Shown in pieces: positions 26,176-35,808 of a stretch of DNA of 64,000 nucleotides (position 1 is the first letter of the stretch; the number at the start of each line of letters is the position of its first letter). The stretch is from Shinella sumterensis (GTDB lineage: Bacteria; Pseudomonadota; Alphaproteobacteria; Rhizobiales; Rhizobiaceae). The DNA is taken from assembly GCF_004514425.2 (NCBI RefSeq), contig NZ_MYFN02000002.1, positions 310,001 through 374,000 of the forward strand, written 5' to 3'. The notes beneath the pieces were generated by a model. The model was not told where the DNA came from, did not search any database, and saw only the letters and a list, made by a program, of their open reading frames with translations. The position numbers were made by a program, and so were the translations under genes.

Positions 26176-27603
26176 TCAGGCCAGCCTGGCGCGCAGTCGG
26201 ACCAACATCGTCCAGGCCGTCGCGCGCAGCGAGAGCACGTCGAGCAGGATGGCCGAAAGGCCGTAGGCGGCGATGCCGACGCTGACGGCGAGCAGCAGCG
26301 ACAGGGCCGGTCCGAAGGGGCTCATGGCCAGCACGGCGAATGTCGATCCGGCCATGATCGCCGTGGCGAGCGTCACCTTGCCGATATCCGTCAGCCGGAA
26401 GGATAGCGGCTGGGCCCGGAACGACAGCACATAGCCGAGAACCATGCCGCAGAATTCGGTGAAGACGAGCGCCCAGGCCGCGCCGACGAGGCCATAGGAC
26501 GGTACGAGCAGGAACATCGCGCCCAGATTGACCGCGAGCATCGCCAGCCCCTGATAGAGCATCATCGACGGCTTCCGGCCGAGATGGAAGCTTGCATGCA
26601 CATATTGCTGGGTGATCGCCTGGAACAGCCACGAGAAGGCGAGGATCGGCATGACCGTTTCGCCCGCCTCGCGAAATTCTGCGCCCAGCATCAGCTGCGA
26701 GAGCGGGCGCGCGACAAGCGCCAATCCCACGACCGCCGGCAGCACGACGGCCAGCAGCAACTCCGCGCTGCGCTCCAGATGGTGGCGGGCGGCCACAGGC
26801 TCGTCGTTCGCCAACAGCCTCGCCGCGACGGGAATGATGGCCGAGCCGATGGCGATGGACGGGAAGAGAATGATCTGCCGCACGAGATCGGCGACGGCGC
26901 CGTAGGTTCCGGCACCGGCCTCGCCGAGATAGGCGAGGATGATGAGGCGGTCCAGCAGGGCGTGCAGCGCAAAGGCGCCGCCCGAAATGGTCATCGGCAC
27001 GCCGAACTGCACGAGATTGCGCAGGATCGCCTGGTCGAAGCCGCGGCGGGGCGCCCGCCAGACGCTGGGCGCGGAAACCAGTGCCGCCAGCGCATAGCCC
27101 AGACAGATGCCGATCAGGAAGCCTTCCCCTCCGTAACCCGCAAGCACGAAGACCATGGAAAGTGCGAAGGAGGCGACCGAACGCAGGATGACGGCGCGCG
27201 CATAGGAGCCCGCCTCCTGCCTGACCCGGAAGATATCCTGGCCGAATTCGAAGAAGGCGAGGAGGAAAGCGACGAGGACGGCGAACGCGCCCTGCCAGAA
27301 CGGCACATTCGCGAGGACGGATGCGATGCCGGCCGTAACTGGGGCGAGCAGCAGCAGGCCGAGATAGCAGACGAGGGCGGTGCCGCGCATATCCGTTTCC
27401 GGTCCGCCGTGATTGAAGCGGACGACGGAAAGCCGGATCCAGGAGAAGGCGATTGCCGAGATCACGCCGGCAAGCCCCATGACGACGACGTAGAGGCCGT
27501 ATTGATCGGGCGTCAAGAGATGCGTGAAGACGACGATGGACAAGAAGCCGAGGATCGCCGACACCATATGCGCCGCAAGATATGTGGAAGCCTGCCGCAA
27601 CAT
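26176..27603 (-). CDS. Wzx-type polysaccharide flippase (oligosaccharide flippase family)
   Basis: 475 aa with 12-14 hydrophobic helices. The N-terminus MLRQASTYLAAHMVSAILGFLSIVVFTHLLTPDQYG matches the start of Wzx/MATE-like polysaccharide transporters. Such proteins flip undecaprenyl-linked repeat units from the cytoplasmic to the periplasmic face for polymerisation by Wzy. It is 3 bases downstream of the GH10 gene on the same strand, so the two are one operon. No other Wzx is in the window. Confidence 0.88.
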   Translation of the reverse strand: MLRQASTYLAAHMVSAILGFLSIVVFTHLLTPDQYGLYVVVMGLAGVISAIAFSWIRLSVVRFNHGGPETDMRGTALVCYLGLLLLAPVTAGIASVLANVPFWQGAFAVLVAFLLAFFEFGQDIFRVRQEAGSYARAVILRSVASFALSMVFVLAGYGGEGFLIGICLGYALAALVSAPSVWRAPRRGFDQAILRNLVQFGVPMTISGGAFALHALLDRLIILAYLGEAGAGTYGAVADLVRQIILFPSIAIGSAIIPVAARLLANDEPVAARHHLERSAELLLAVVLPAVVGLALVARPLSQLMLGAEFREAGETVMPILAFSWLFQAITQQYVHASFHLGRKPSMMLYQGLAMLAVNLGAMFLLVPSYGLVGAAWALVFTEFCGMVLGYVLSFRAQPLSFRLTDIGKVTLATAIMAGSTFAVLAMSPFGPALSLLLAVSVGIAAYGLSAILLDVLSLRATAWTMLVRLRARLA

Positions 27604-27606
27604 GCC

Positions 27607-28665
27607 TCAGGCCCCCGCGATGGCCTGTTTGATCGTCCGCATCATCGGCTTTTCCCTGTAGTCCTCGTCCAGTGGCAGTGGTCGGTTGGCGTGTCCGTCC
27701 GCGCGCTTGTACCAGATGGGAACCCAGGTATAGCGGTCCGTTATGCCCCATGTGACGACCGCGGTCGGCCGCGTGACGTCAAGGATTGCACCCAGGAGGG
27801 CGCCGACGCGCTTGGCGGCGATCGCGTCTCTCTCCTGGATGTCGGCGGGAAGCTGGTCATCGATCACATCGAGTTCCGTCACCAGGACGTCGAGACCCAT
27901 ATCCTTGACGTCCGACACGAAACGCGAAACCTCGTCCTTGTCGATCTCTTCGTTGCCGGGAAGGTGGGCCTGGAAGCCGAGCGCCTGAACGGGCACATCA
28001 CGGTCGCGCAAGCGACGCAACAGATCGAGCATCGCCCGGCGGCGCGCGCTGGATTTCGCCGTCGCTGCCTCGAGCCCGTAGTCGTTGATAACGAGCTGGG
28101 CAGCCGGGTCGGCGGCGCGGGCGGTGTGGAACGCGAGGTCGATGTAATATTCGCCGAGATTGGCCGACCAGACGGAGTCGCGCAGGCCCACACGCGGTCC
28201 ATCATCGGAAAGCGCCTCGTTGACGACGTCCCAGCTCGGGATGCGTCCCTTGTAGCGCCCGACGACGGTTTCGATATGCGTCATCAGCTCCCGGCTCGTC
28301 TCGGTCTCGCCCTTCAGTTGCAGTGCCCAGTCCGGCATGGCGGCATACCAGGCAAGCGTATGGCCGCGCATCTTCATGCCGTTGGCTTCTGCAAAGGCGA
28401 TGAGGCGGTCGGGCTGGTCATAGACATATTGCGAGGGGGAGGGGCGCAGATCCGCCCATTTCAACCCGCCTTCGCCCACGAGGAGCTGGCAGTGCTCGAT
28501 GAGGGCCTTCTGGTAGGCGGCGTCCGTCTGGAGCGGCCCGTCGCTGACGGCGGCCCCGAAGGGAATGGCCGAATGCGATGCGGCGGCGGCGCCCTCGAAG
28601 AGCCCGCGGGTCCACAGTGCAAGACCGGCGGCACCGGCCGCCGTGACGAAATCTCGTCTGCGCAT
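27607..28665 (-). CDS. GH10 family glycoside hydrolase (endo-beta-1,4-xylanase type)
   Basis: 352 aa. A Tat signal is present (RRRDFVTAAGAAG, residues 2-14), so the enzyme should be exported folded. The GH10 barrel follows: GHTLAWY (strand 3), WDVVNEAL with the acid/base E150, then VTELDVID with the nucleophile E264, and TWGITDRYTW near the end. GH10 enzymes cleave beta-1,4-xylan, but in a polysaccharide operon directly upstream of a flippase it may instead trim or release the organism's own polymer. The gene and the flippase are separated by 3 bases. Confidence 0.93.
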   Translation of the reverse strand: MRRRDFVTAAGAAGLALWTRGLFEGAAAASHSAIPFGAAVSDGPLQTDAAYQKALIEHCQLLVGEGGLKWADLRPSPSQYVYDQPDRLIAFAEANGMKMRGHTLAWYAAMPDWALQLKGETETSRELMTHIETVVGRYKGRIPSWDVVNEALSDDGPRVGLRDSVWSANLGEYYIDLAFHTARAADPAAQLVINDYGLEAATAKSSARRRAMLDLLRRLRDRDVPVQALGFQAHLPGNEEIDKDEVSRFVSDVKDMGLDVLVTELDVIDDQLPADIQERDAIAAKRVGALLGAILDVTRPTAVVTWGITDRYTWVPIWYKRADGHANRPLPLDEDYREKPMMRTIKQAIAGA

Positions 28666-28875
28666 TCAAGCCACACTTTCCGTTCGACCCGCGGCGCTTC
28701 ATGCGCGCAAGGCTGCGCCAGCGGGGCTGGCTTGTTCCCGCGATCATAGGGCCGACGGGTAATTGCAACGTTAAGAGTAGTCCTTAACGCGTTCTTCAGA
28801 CGGCAAATCTAAAGTCGGAACCATCGTCGCGATCCCTGCACCAGTCGCGCGCGGCTCGATTTCGCGGAAAATGTA

Positions 28876-29820
28876 ATGAACAGCACTCCTCTCGACAGCA
28901 ACGTGGACGCCGTGGTCTGCATCCCGACCTTCCGCCGCCCGGACTGGCTGCGCCAGACGCTCGAATCCGTGCTCTCGCAGAAAACCGACTTTCCCTTCGC
29001 CATCGTGGTCGTCGACAACGACGCGGCCAATCCCGCCGGCCACGCCGTGGCGAAGGCGATGCTCGATACGACCGATATACCCTCCACACTGGAGATCGAG
29101 CCGTCGCAGGGCAATTGTCATGCGATCAACCGCGCCTTTTCCTCCGCGCTCGACACCTATCCGTCGGCGCGCTGGTTTCTGATGATCGATGACGACGAGA
29201 TCGCCGAAGCCGGCTGGCTGCAACATATGGTGGAGACGGCGCGACGCACCGCTGCCGATATCGTCGGCGGGCCCGTCACGCGGACATTCGATGCGGATGT
29301 GCCTGCGTCCATCCGCAACCATGCGATCTTCGGTTCCATCGAGGGCGCGACCCGTCAGGTCAATATGATCCACGGATCGGGAAACTGCCTGATCGCGCGG
29401 CACGTCTTCGAACGCTTCGGAGCGCCGTTCTTCGACCTGCGTTTCAATTTCCTGGGCGGCGGCGACATGGAGTTCTTCACCCGCTGCCGGCTCGCCGGAT
29501 ACAAGACGTGGTGGTGCGCCGAGGCGATCATCCACGAGACGGTTCCGTCCGACCGGTCCAATCCGAAGTGGCTCATGAAGCGGTCGATCCGTATAGGCAG
29601 CATCAATTTCGTGATTGACCGGCTGCATATGGGCGCCTTTGCCGGCGTGAAGGTCTTTGCGAAGAACCTCGTCAGCCTCAGTCTCGGCGTCGTGCGCTCG
29701 CTGGGGATCCTGTTGCGGACGGGCGAGATCGTTCCGGCGACGCATCCGCTGCTGATGTCGGTCGGCCGCATGGCGCCGCTTCTGGGGCTAACGCCGCGGC
29801 CGTATGAGGCGAAGGCCTGA
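28876..29820 (+). CDS. Family 2 glycosyltransferase
   Basis: 314 aa. GT-A fold: DAVVCIPTFRRPDWLRQTLES at the start, then VVDNDAAN, and the metal-binding MIDDDE at residues 103-108. GSGNCLIAR and DLRFNFLGGGDMEFFTRCRLAG (catalytic GGGDxE-like) follow, and WWCAEAIIHETVPSDR is the acceptor loop. It should add one sugar to the lipid-linked repeat. It stands alone on this strand, divergent from the GH10-flippase operon (210-base gap) and convergent with the ligase-like gene (3 bases). Confidence 0.9.
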   Translation: MNSTPLDSNVDAVVCIPTFRRPDWLRQTLESVLSQKTDFPFAIVVVDNDAANPAGHAVAKAMLDTTDIPSTLEIEPSQGNCHAINRAFSSALDTYPSARWFLMIDDDEIAEAGWLQHMVETARRTAADIVGGPVTRTFDADVPASIRNHAIFGSIEGATRQVNMIHGSGNCLIARHVFERFGAPFFDLRFNFLGGGDMEFFTRCRLAGYKTWWCAEAIIHETVPSDRSNPKWLMKRSIRIGSINFVIDRLHMGAFAGVKVFAKNLVSLSLGVVRSLGILLRTGEIVPATHPLLMSVGRMAPLLGLTPRPYEAKA

Positions 29821-29823
29821 GGT

Positions 29824-31161
29824 TCATCCGCGTCCTGCGCGTTTGCCGGCAACGGCCGGACCATCGCCCTTCGAAAGCTTCGAGCGGGCCTGCAGGCCCA
29901 GACCGAAGACGCTGAGCAGGATGGTGAACCACACCGGCCCGGTGTTCACGTAGAAAGCGCTTTCCAGGCACGACAGGAAAAGGCCGAAAAGCCAGATCCG
30001 CAGGAAGAGCCGTGTGAGGCGGATATCGTTTTCGCTTTCCAGCGCTGCGGCGGCGTTGCGCAGCGGCGAATACACCATCCAGACCAATGTCAGGATCAGG
30101 CCGGGAACGCCGGCATTCACCATCGCTTCCACATAGGCATTGTGGGCGTTTGCCGCCGTCACGGCCCAGGTTTCGAGGGCGGCGTCGCTGTCGAACAGCG
30201 CCTGGGTCTGCCAGAAGGACTGGAAGCCGTAGCCCAGCAGCGGCCGCTGTTCGATGGCGTCGATGGAGAGCCGCCAGATGGAACTCCGGTCCGTGAAGGT
30301 CGCATCGACGCCGAGGCTCGTCAGCGTGTCCGCAACCGAGGGCGACAATGCCGAGCCGAGGAGGATGGTGTTGGCGACGATGAGGATGCCCCACACCATC
30401 AGCCCCCGGATCTTTCTGAACCGCTCGAAGGCCCAGGCGACGACCAGGGTGAAGGGCACCATGATCGTCGAGGTCTTGCCGCCGGAAAACAGGACGAAAA
30501 GCAGCGCGCCGACCGCCAGCGCCCAGCCCAGGCGTTTCGACCCGGTGGACGCGATGTAGAGCCCGATGAAGACGGCCATCGCCATGGCGGCGGCGGTGAT
30601 GTTCTTGTGGCTGTAGATGCCGCGCCAACTGCCGGCGAGCGAAGCTTCGAGCCCGTCCGTCGCCTGGTGGATAGCGCGCACCGGCAGCGCGATCACGCCG
30701 ATATAGGAGAGGCCGACGACGATGCTGACGATGCAGGCGAGGGTGAAGGTGAAGTCCGCCTGGCTGCGCGGCACGAGCAGGAAGGCGTTCGCGCAGAAAC
30801 AGACGATGACCACGAACATCATGCGCCGGAAGCCGGCGGAAGGGTCGTTGCCGAGCAGGGCCGTGGCCGTGAACCACACGAGAATGAGCGCCAGGAGAAG
30901 GCGCTGCTGGAAGATGAGCTTCCACGCCTTCGTGGCCGCGAGGCTGGCGAGGACACCGCCGGCCATGAGCAGCACGATGACCTGATTGAGCGCACTGGAG
31001 TTCGCGCCCCATCCGGCGTCCGATGTCAGTTCGGACATGTCGGGCAGCGGCGAAAGCGTGATCCAGAAATACGCCATCACGATGAAGAGGATGGGCCTGA
31101 CCGAGCGGCGGCTTGCGGAGGTCTCGTGCTCGAAGGGCTTGATGACGGCGGTCGTTGCCAT
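29824..31161 (-). CDS. O-antigen ligase / polysaccharide polymerase-like membrane protein
   Basis: 445 aa with about 11 membrane helices. The large periplasmic loop near residues 290-360 contains SSIWRLSIDAIEQRPLLGYGFQSF and NAHNAYVEAMVNAG, the H/R-containing signature of the O-antigen ligase (PF04932) family. Members act as Wzy polymerases or WaaL ligases; the locus has no other polymerase candidate, so a Wzy role is plausible. ATG 31161 has GGAGGA 8 bases upstream; an upstream ATG at 31212 lies inside the preceding gene. It starts 18 bases after the stop of the chain-length gene. Confidence 0.87.
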   Translation of the reverse strand: MATTAVIKPFEHETSASRRSVRPILFIVMAYFWITLSPLPDMSELTSDAGWGANSSALNQVIVLLMAGGVLASLAATKAWKLIFQQRLLLALILVWFTATALLGNDPSAGFRRMMFVVIVCFCANAFLLVPRSQADFTFTLACIVSIVVGLSYIGVIALPVRAIHQATDGLEASLAGSWRGIYSHKNITAAAMAMAVFIGLYIASTGSKRLGWALAVGALLFVLFSGGKTSTIMVPFTLVVAWAFERFRKIRGLMVWGILIVANTILLGSALSPSVADTLTSLGVDATFTDRSSIWRLSIDAIEQRPLLGYGFQSFWQTQALFDSDAALETWAVTAANAHNAYVEAMVNAGVPGLILTLVWMVYSPLRNAAAALESENDIRLTRLFLRIWLFGLFLSCLESAFYVNTGPVWFTILLSVFGLGLQARSKLSKGDGPAVAGKRAGRG

Positions 31162-31178
31162 GCCGGTCCTCCCCGGCA

Positions 31179-32693
31179 TTACCCTGCCCGGCGTGGCGAA
31201 AGGCTTCGCCACAGGCCGAAGAGGATGGCAAGGCCTGCGCCGGCGATGAACCCGGCCATCAAGCCGGCAGCGAGGATAATGACGCCCCGCGGCGGATAGC
31301 TGCGGTGGATCGGCGGCATCGGCTGGGTCACGACACGCACATTGGTCGCATCGATGCGCTGGCGTTGCGCGGCTTCGCTCGCGCGGTTCATGTAGCTTTC
31401 GTAAACAGACGCCTTTGCCTGTGCCTCGCGCTCCAGCTGGCGCAGCTGGAGCTGCGCTTCGGATTCCTTGAAGACGACGGACTGGGCGGTGCCGAGCTCG
31501 GCATTCAGCCGGTCGTAGGCGCCCTGTGCCTGTTCAAGCTCGGCCTTGCTCGCCTGGACGACGCGCTGGATTTCGGCCTGGATCTGCGACTGGATCGCGT
31601 CGGCGCGCGGTTTCAGCGCCAGAAGGCTCGGATGGCGGGGACCGAGAACCGCCGACTGCGAGCGGATCTGCTGCTGGATCAGCGATTGCTGCGTGAGCAG
31701 GGCGGTCATCGTTTCCGATTGCGCGCTTGCGGCGTTGAGGCGGCTTTCGGGATCGTTCGAGGTCAGGTCCTTGTGGCGCGCCTGTGCGAGAATGAGCCGT
31801 GCGCGCGCATCGATGACCTGGCTGTTCACGCGGGTCGCGCTTGTCGAGCTTGCCAGTTCGCCGGCGCTCGACCGCAGGCCGTTTTCGCGCTTGAAGGTCT
31901 CCACCTTGGCTTCGGCCTTTTCCACCTCGACCTTCAGGTCGTCGATGCGGGCCACAAGCGCCTTGGCGGCCCGACCGGCGCCTTCCACCTGGGCATTGCC
32001 GAGTTCATCCTGGAAGGATTCGATCAACTTGTTGGCGATCTCGACGGACTTGTCGGGATTACCGCTCCACACACTGAGGCTGACGAGGAAGGAACGTGTG
32101 TCGCGCCGCGCATCGATGCGCTTTTCAAGCGCGGCAAGGGCGTTCCGGTCCGCGTCAGATGCGCGGGTTCCGCCGAATTCCGGGTCCTTCGCGAGGTCGA
32201 GGCTCGTGACGACGCGTTCGAGGACATTGCCTGATGTGATGAGGCGCAGCTTGCTTTCGACCGCCAGCAGCTGCGAGTCGCGCTGTGCGCTCTGCGAAAA
32301 GATGTCGTCCGCCACGACGTTCAGATCCGTCGGCTCGACCAGCAGTTCGGCATAGGTCGTATAGCGTGGCGGCGTGAACTTGAGGAAGGCGACGGCCGCG
32401 AGGCCGCCGACAATGACGGTCGCGAGGATGATCAGCTTGTAGGCAAGCAACCACCCGAAAAGATTGGAGACGGTGAAGAGGTCCAGCCAGCCGGACGTGC
32501 CTGCCGTTTCCTCCTCCGGTACATCGCGTTCAGCGGAATAGCCAGGCTGGGCAAGGCTGTAATCGTTCGTGTCGCGGCGTTTCAGATAGTCGCGTGCGCT
32601 CACCCGCGGCTTTGACGTGTGAGCGGCGACAGCCGGCGGCGATGCACGCAGCCGCTTCCTGTGTCCCCGGTCCGGGTGATGGTCAGTGTACAT
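31179..32693 (-). CDS. Wzz/GumC-like polysaccharide co-polymerase
   Basis: 504 aa. A cytoplasmic N-terminus of about 85 residues precedes a membrane helix (LIILATVIVGGLAAVAFL) and the Wzz domain. A large coiled-coil region (about 200-420, e.g. KALVARIDDLKVEVEKAEAKVETF) and a second membrane helix near the C-terminus (VIILAAGLMAGFIAGAGLAILFG) follow. The Pro-rich PMPPIHRSYPPRG before the second helix is typical of the family. No Walker-type tyrosine kinase domain is fused. It sets polymer length with the ligase/polymerase gene directly downstream. The start lies in a poorly conserved region and could be shorter. Confidence 0.9.
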   Translation of the reverse strand: MYTDHHPDRGHRKRLRASPPAVAAHTSKPRVSARDYLKRRDTNDYSLAQPGYSAERDVPEEETAGTSGWLDLFTVSNLFGWLLAYKLIILATVIVGGLAAVAFLKFTPPRYTTYAELLVEPTDLNVVADDIFSQSAQRDSQLLAVESKLRLITSGNVLERVVTSLDLAKDPEFGGTRASDADRNALAALEKRIDARRDTRSFLVSLSVWSGNPDKSVEIANKLIESFQDELGNAQVEGAGRAAKALVARIDDLKVEVEKAEAKVETFKRENGLRSSAGELASSTSATRVNSQVIDARARLILAQARHKDLTSNDPESRLNAASAQSETMTALLTQQSLIQQQIRSQSAVLGPRHPSLLALKPRADAIQSQIQAEIQRVVQASKAELEQAQGAYDRLNAELGTAQSVVFKESEAQLQLRQLEREAQAKASVYESYMNRASEAAQRQRIDATNVRVVTQPMPPIHRSYPPRGVIILAAGLMAGFIAGAGLAILFGLWRSLSPRRAG

Positions 32694-33009
32694 CGTCGAG
32701 CTCGCAGCGAATCCACGATCGTTTAGAACAAATCAACCTTAACAGCCGATTAAAATGCCACTTCGAAGGGAGCTCTGGTGCGCGCAAATCCGGGGACGTT
32801 GCGCGCTGGAGTGTCGCGTTCCGATGCACTAAAACTGAAGGTTTCTTAACTGTAATCCCAGTTTGCCGGCCTCTAACGTCGTGGCGGTCTATCCCATTAA
32901 CGGGAGTTTCCGATCTTTCCATCTAGGGTTTCGGCGAATTCCACGGAGGCAAACCGTCCTGCGGCCCGCATCATGGGCGCGGGCGAGGGGCCGGGGGCTG
33001 ATTGAGACG
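32694..33009. promoter_or_regulatory. Divergent control region of two polysaccharide operons, with inverted repeat
   Basis: 316 bases between start codons, AT-rich near the left gene. A perfect 8-bp inverted repeat GCGCGCAA / TTGCGCGC with an 11-base spacer (32780-32806) could be an operator or a hairpin. I see no confident promoter pair; TTAACTG and TCTTTCC segments near 32847 and 32911 could be parts of one. Confidence 0.4.
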
Positions 33010-34449
33010 ATGAACGCGCCTGTACAACATAGAATGGATTTACCGCTGGCGGTCGACCTGGACGGGACGCTCGTCTCGACGGACATGCTGTGGGAAACCG
33101 TCTTCCTTCTCCTCAAGAAGAACCCGCTTTATCTTTTCCTGCTTCCCGTCTGGCTGTGCTCCGGCAAGGCGCGGCTGAAATGGGAGATCGCACGGCGCGT
33201 TACCGTGGATGCCAGCCATCTGCCCTATCGCAGGGACTTTCTCGCCTTCCTGCGCCGCGAGCATGCGGCAGGGCGGCAGATCGTGCTGGCGACCGCATCG
33301 GCCGAGCCGATCGCCCGGGCCGTCGCGGATGAGTTGAAGATTTTCAGCGCGGTTTATTCGACAAGTGCGGGAAACAACCTGTCCGCCAAACGCAAGGCGT
33401 CAGCGCTCTGCGCCGCCTATGGCGAAAGGGGCTTCGACTTCGCCGGCAACGACCGTGCGGATATTCCCGTGTTCGACGTCGCGCGCAGCGCCATCATCGT
33501 CGCGCCGGATCCTGCCGCCGACCGCTATCAGAGACGCCACGGCACCCAGCGCTTCGATTCCCACAAGGCGAGCCTGAAGACCTATGTGAAGATGCTGCGG
33601 GTGCATCAGTGGCTGAAGAACTTGCTCGTCTTCGCCCCGGCCGTGCTGGCCCATACGATCGCCTATTCGGAAACGATCATCGCCTCCTCCATCGCCTTCC
33701 TGGCGTTTTCGTTCTCGGCCTCGGCGATCTATATCCTGAACGATATCATCGACCTGCCGCTCGACCGGCGTCATCCCACCAAGCGCAACCGGCCGTTTGC
33801 CTCCGGCGCGCTGTCCATCCCGTTCGGGCTGACCATGTCGGCCTGCCTGCTGCTTGCCGCGGCGTCGCTGTGCCTGCTGCTGCCGGTGGGATTCGCTTTC
33901 GTCATCGTGATCTATCTCATCGCCACGACCGCCTATTCGCTGGCGGTGAAGCGGATGCTTCTGATCGACGTTCTGTGCCTCGCCGGCCTCTACAGCCTTC
34001 GCCTGCTGGGCGGAAAGGCCGCGACCGAGCTGCCTCTGTCGTTCTGGCTCGTGGCTTTCGCACTGTTCTTCTTCCTCTCGCTCGCCCTCGTCAAACGTTA
34101 TGTCGAATTGCAGGGCGCGACGGTCGACGAGCGGGACAGGATCGCCGGCCGCGGCTATCGCCCGGAGGATATCCAAGTTGTCGGCCAGAGTGGCGTGGCA
34201 TCCGCCTTCGCGGCGGCGCTCGTTCTGTCGCTCTATATCCAGTCGCGGGAAATCGCCGAGCTTTATACGCAGCCGTGGCTCATCTGGCCGATCGTGCCCA
34301 TCGTCCTCTACATCAATGTGCGTGTGTGGATCCTCGCGCACCGCCGCGAGATGCATGACGATCCCGTCGTGTTCATCGCCACCGACTGGCGCAGCCAGGC
34401 CTTTATCGTGCTGGGCGCCTCCCTGCTCCTTGTCGCGAGTTTCATGTGA
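33010..34449 (+). CDS. HAD hydrolase fused to UbiA-type prenyltransferase
   Basis: 479 aa, two domains. Residues 1-200 are a HAD phosphatase: DLDGTLV with D16 and D18, and the later GNDRADIPVF stretch. Residues 205-479 are a UbiA polytopic prenyltransferase: VHQWLKNLLVF, NDIIDLPLDRRHPTKRNRP (N244, the metal/pyrophosphate motif NDxxDxxxD) and GGKAATELPLSFWL. UbiA proteins of this type (Rv3806c in mycobacteria) join phosphoribosyl pyrophosphate to a polyprenyl phosphate; the fused HAD could then remove the 5-phosphate. ATG 33010 is chosen because the HAD motif begins 15 residues later. The next ORF overlaps the stop by one base (TGATG), so translation is coupled. Confidence 0.85.
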   Translation: MNAPVQHRMDLPLAVDLDGTLVSTDMLWETVFLLLKKNPLYLFLLPVWLCSGKARLKWEIARRVTVDASHLPYRRDFLAFLRREHAAGRQIVLATASAEPIARAVADELKIFSAVYSTSAGNNLSAKRKASALCAAYGERGFDFAGNDRADIPVFDVARSAIIVAPDPAADRYQRRHGTQRFDSHKASLKTYVKMLRVHQWLKNLLVFAPAVLAHTIAYSETIIASSIAFLAFSFSASAIYILNDIIDLPLDRRHPTKRNRPFASGALSIPFGLTMSACLLLAAASLCLLLPVGFAFVIVIYLIATTAYSLAVKRMLLIDVLCLAGLYSLRLLGGKAATELPLSFWLVAFALFFFLSLALVKRYVELQGATVDERDRIAGRGYRPEDIQVVGQSGVASAFAAALVLSLYIQSREIAELYTQPWLIWPIVPIVLYINVRVWILAHRREMHDDPVVFIATDWRSQAFIVLGASLLLVASFM

Positions 34450-35801
34450 TGCGGGGAGCGTTCGACAGTTTCGGTCGCGTGGACCGGCACGAAAGACAGG
34501 GCCTCGCGCTCGATCTCGCGCTGAACGCCTTGCGTCGCCCGACGGGCACGCTTCCGAGCCTGCTCGCTTATGGCAACGGCCGCTCCTATGGTGACAGCTG
34601 CCACAACGATGCGGGGGCGCTGGTGGCGATGCGCGCGCGCCACGCGATCATCGATTTCGATCCCGCGACGGGCCTCATCGAGGCGGAGGCGGGCGTGAGC
34701 CTTGCCGAAATCATCGCGCATGCGGCTCCCTTCGGCTATTTCCTGCCGGTGACACCGGGCACGCGTTTCGTGACGCTGGGCGGCGCGATCGCCAACGACG
34801 TGCATGGCAAGAACCACCATGTCCGCGGCACCTTCGGCTGCCATGTCGAGAGCCTGGAGCTTCTGCGCTCCGATGGTGTCGTGCATCATTGCTCGTCTTC
34901 GGAGAATTCCGGTCTCTTCGCCGCCACCATCGGCGGCATGGGCCTGACCGGTCTGGTGCTGAGCGCGAAGCTCCGCCTCATGCCCGTCGGCTCGCTCGAC
35001 ATCGAGGAACGGATCACCGCCTTCGCCAATCTCGACGGCTATTTCGATCTGGCCGAGGCCGCCGACGCGGAAAATGAATATGCGGTCGCCTGGGTGGATC
35101 AGCTTGCCGCCGGTGCTTCGGCCGGCCGTGGCGTGCTGATCACCGGCAATCACGCGAGAAACGGCAACTTCAAGACGGACGATGGGGTAGCGCGCCTGAG
35201 CGTGCCCTTCGACCTGCCGTTTTCCATGCTCAACGGCTTGAGCCTTCGGCTGTTCAACGGCGCCTATTTCCATGCCAAGAAGCGCAAGCAAGCGCCGCAT
35301 CTCAGCGGTTACGGCGCATTCTTCTACCCGCTCGACGGGATCGGCGACTGGAACCGGCTCTATGGGCCGGCCGGTCTCTACCAGCACCAGAGCGTCATTC
35401 CCTTCGATGCGGCACGTGCGGTCATTCCGGCGATGCTGGAAGCCAGCCGTACAGCCGGTCATGCCTCGTTCCTGACCGTGCTGAAGCGGTTCGGAGCTGT
35501 GCCGTCGCCGGGCCTGATGTCGTTCCCGCGACCCGGCTACACGCTGACGATGGATTTTCCCAATCGCGGTGCCGCGACCCATGCCCTGCTCGAAACCCTT
35601 GACCGGATGACGGTCGCGGCCGGCGGACGGGTCAATCCCTACAAGGACGGACGGATGCGTGCGCAGACCTTCCAGGCCGGTTTCCCGGAATGGGAAGCGC
35701 TGGAAAACATGCGCGACCCCGCCTTCTGCTCGGATTTCTGGCGGCGCACCGCGCTGACGCTAAAGGGCCGCGATGATACCGCTGGCCGCAAGGACATATG
35801 A
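34449..35801 (+). CDS. DprE1-like FAD-dependent oxidase
   Basis: 450 aa. The N-terminal FAD domain has GNGRSYGDSCHND, then TPGTRFVTLGGAIANDVHGKNHH, a stretch almost the same as that of decaprenylphosphoryl-beta-D-ribose 2-oxidase (DprE1). The substrate domain follows, and the C-terminus ends with FCSDFWRRTALTLKGRD. DprE1 oxidises the 2'-hydroxyl of polyprenyl-phospho-ribose, the first half of its epimerisation to arabinose. The ATG at 34449 overlaps the stop of the UbiA gene. Sugar-linked rather than gulono-lactone oxidase is favoured by the neighbours. Confidence 0.85.
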   Translation: MRGAFDSFGRVDRHERQGLALDLALNALRRPTGTLPSLLAYGNGRSYGDSCHNDAGALVAMRARHAIIDFDPATGLIEAEAGVSLAEIIAHAAPFGYFLPVTPGTRFVTLGGAIANDVHGKNHHVRGTFGCHVESLELLRSDGVVHHCSSSENSGLFAATIGGMGLTGLVLSAKLRLMPVGSLDIEERITAFANLDGYFDLAEAADAENEYAVAWVDQLAAGASAGRGVLITGNHARNGNFKTDDGVARLSVPFDLPFSMLNGLSLRLFNGAYFHAKKRKQAPHLSGYGAFFYPLDGIGDWNRLYGPAGLYQHQSVIPFDAARAVIPAMLEASRTAGHASFLTVLKRFGAVPSPGLMSFPRPGYTLTMDFPNRGAATHALLETLDRMTVAAGGRVNPYKDGRMRAQTFQAGFPEWEALENMRDPAFCSDFWRRTALTLKGRDDTAGRKDI

Positions 35802-35808
35802 GGACACC

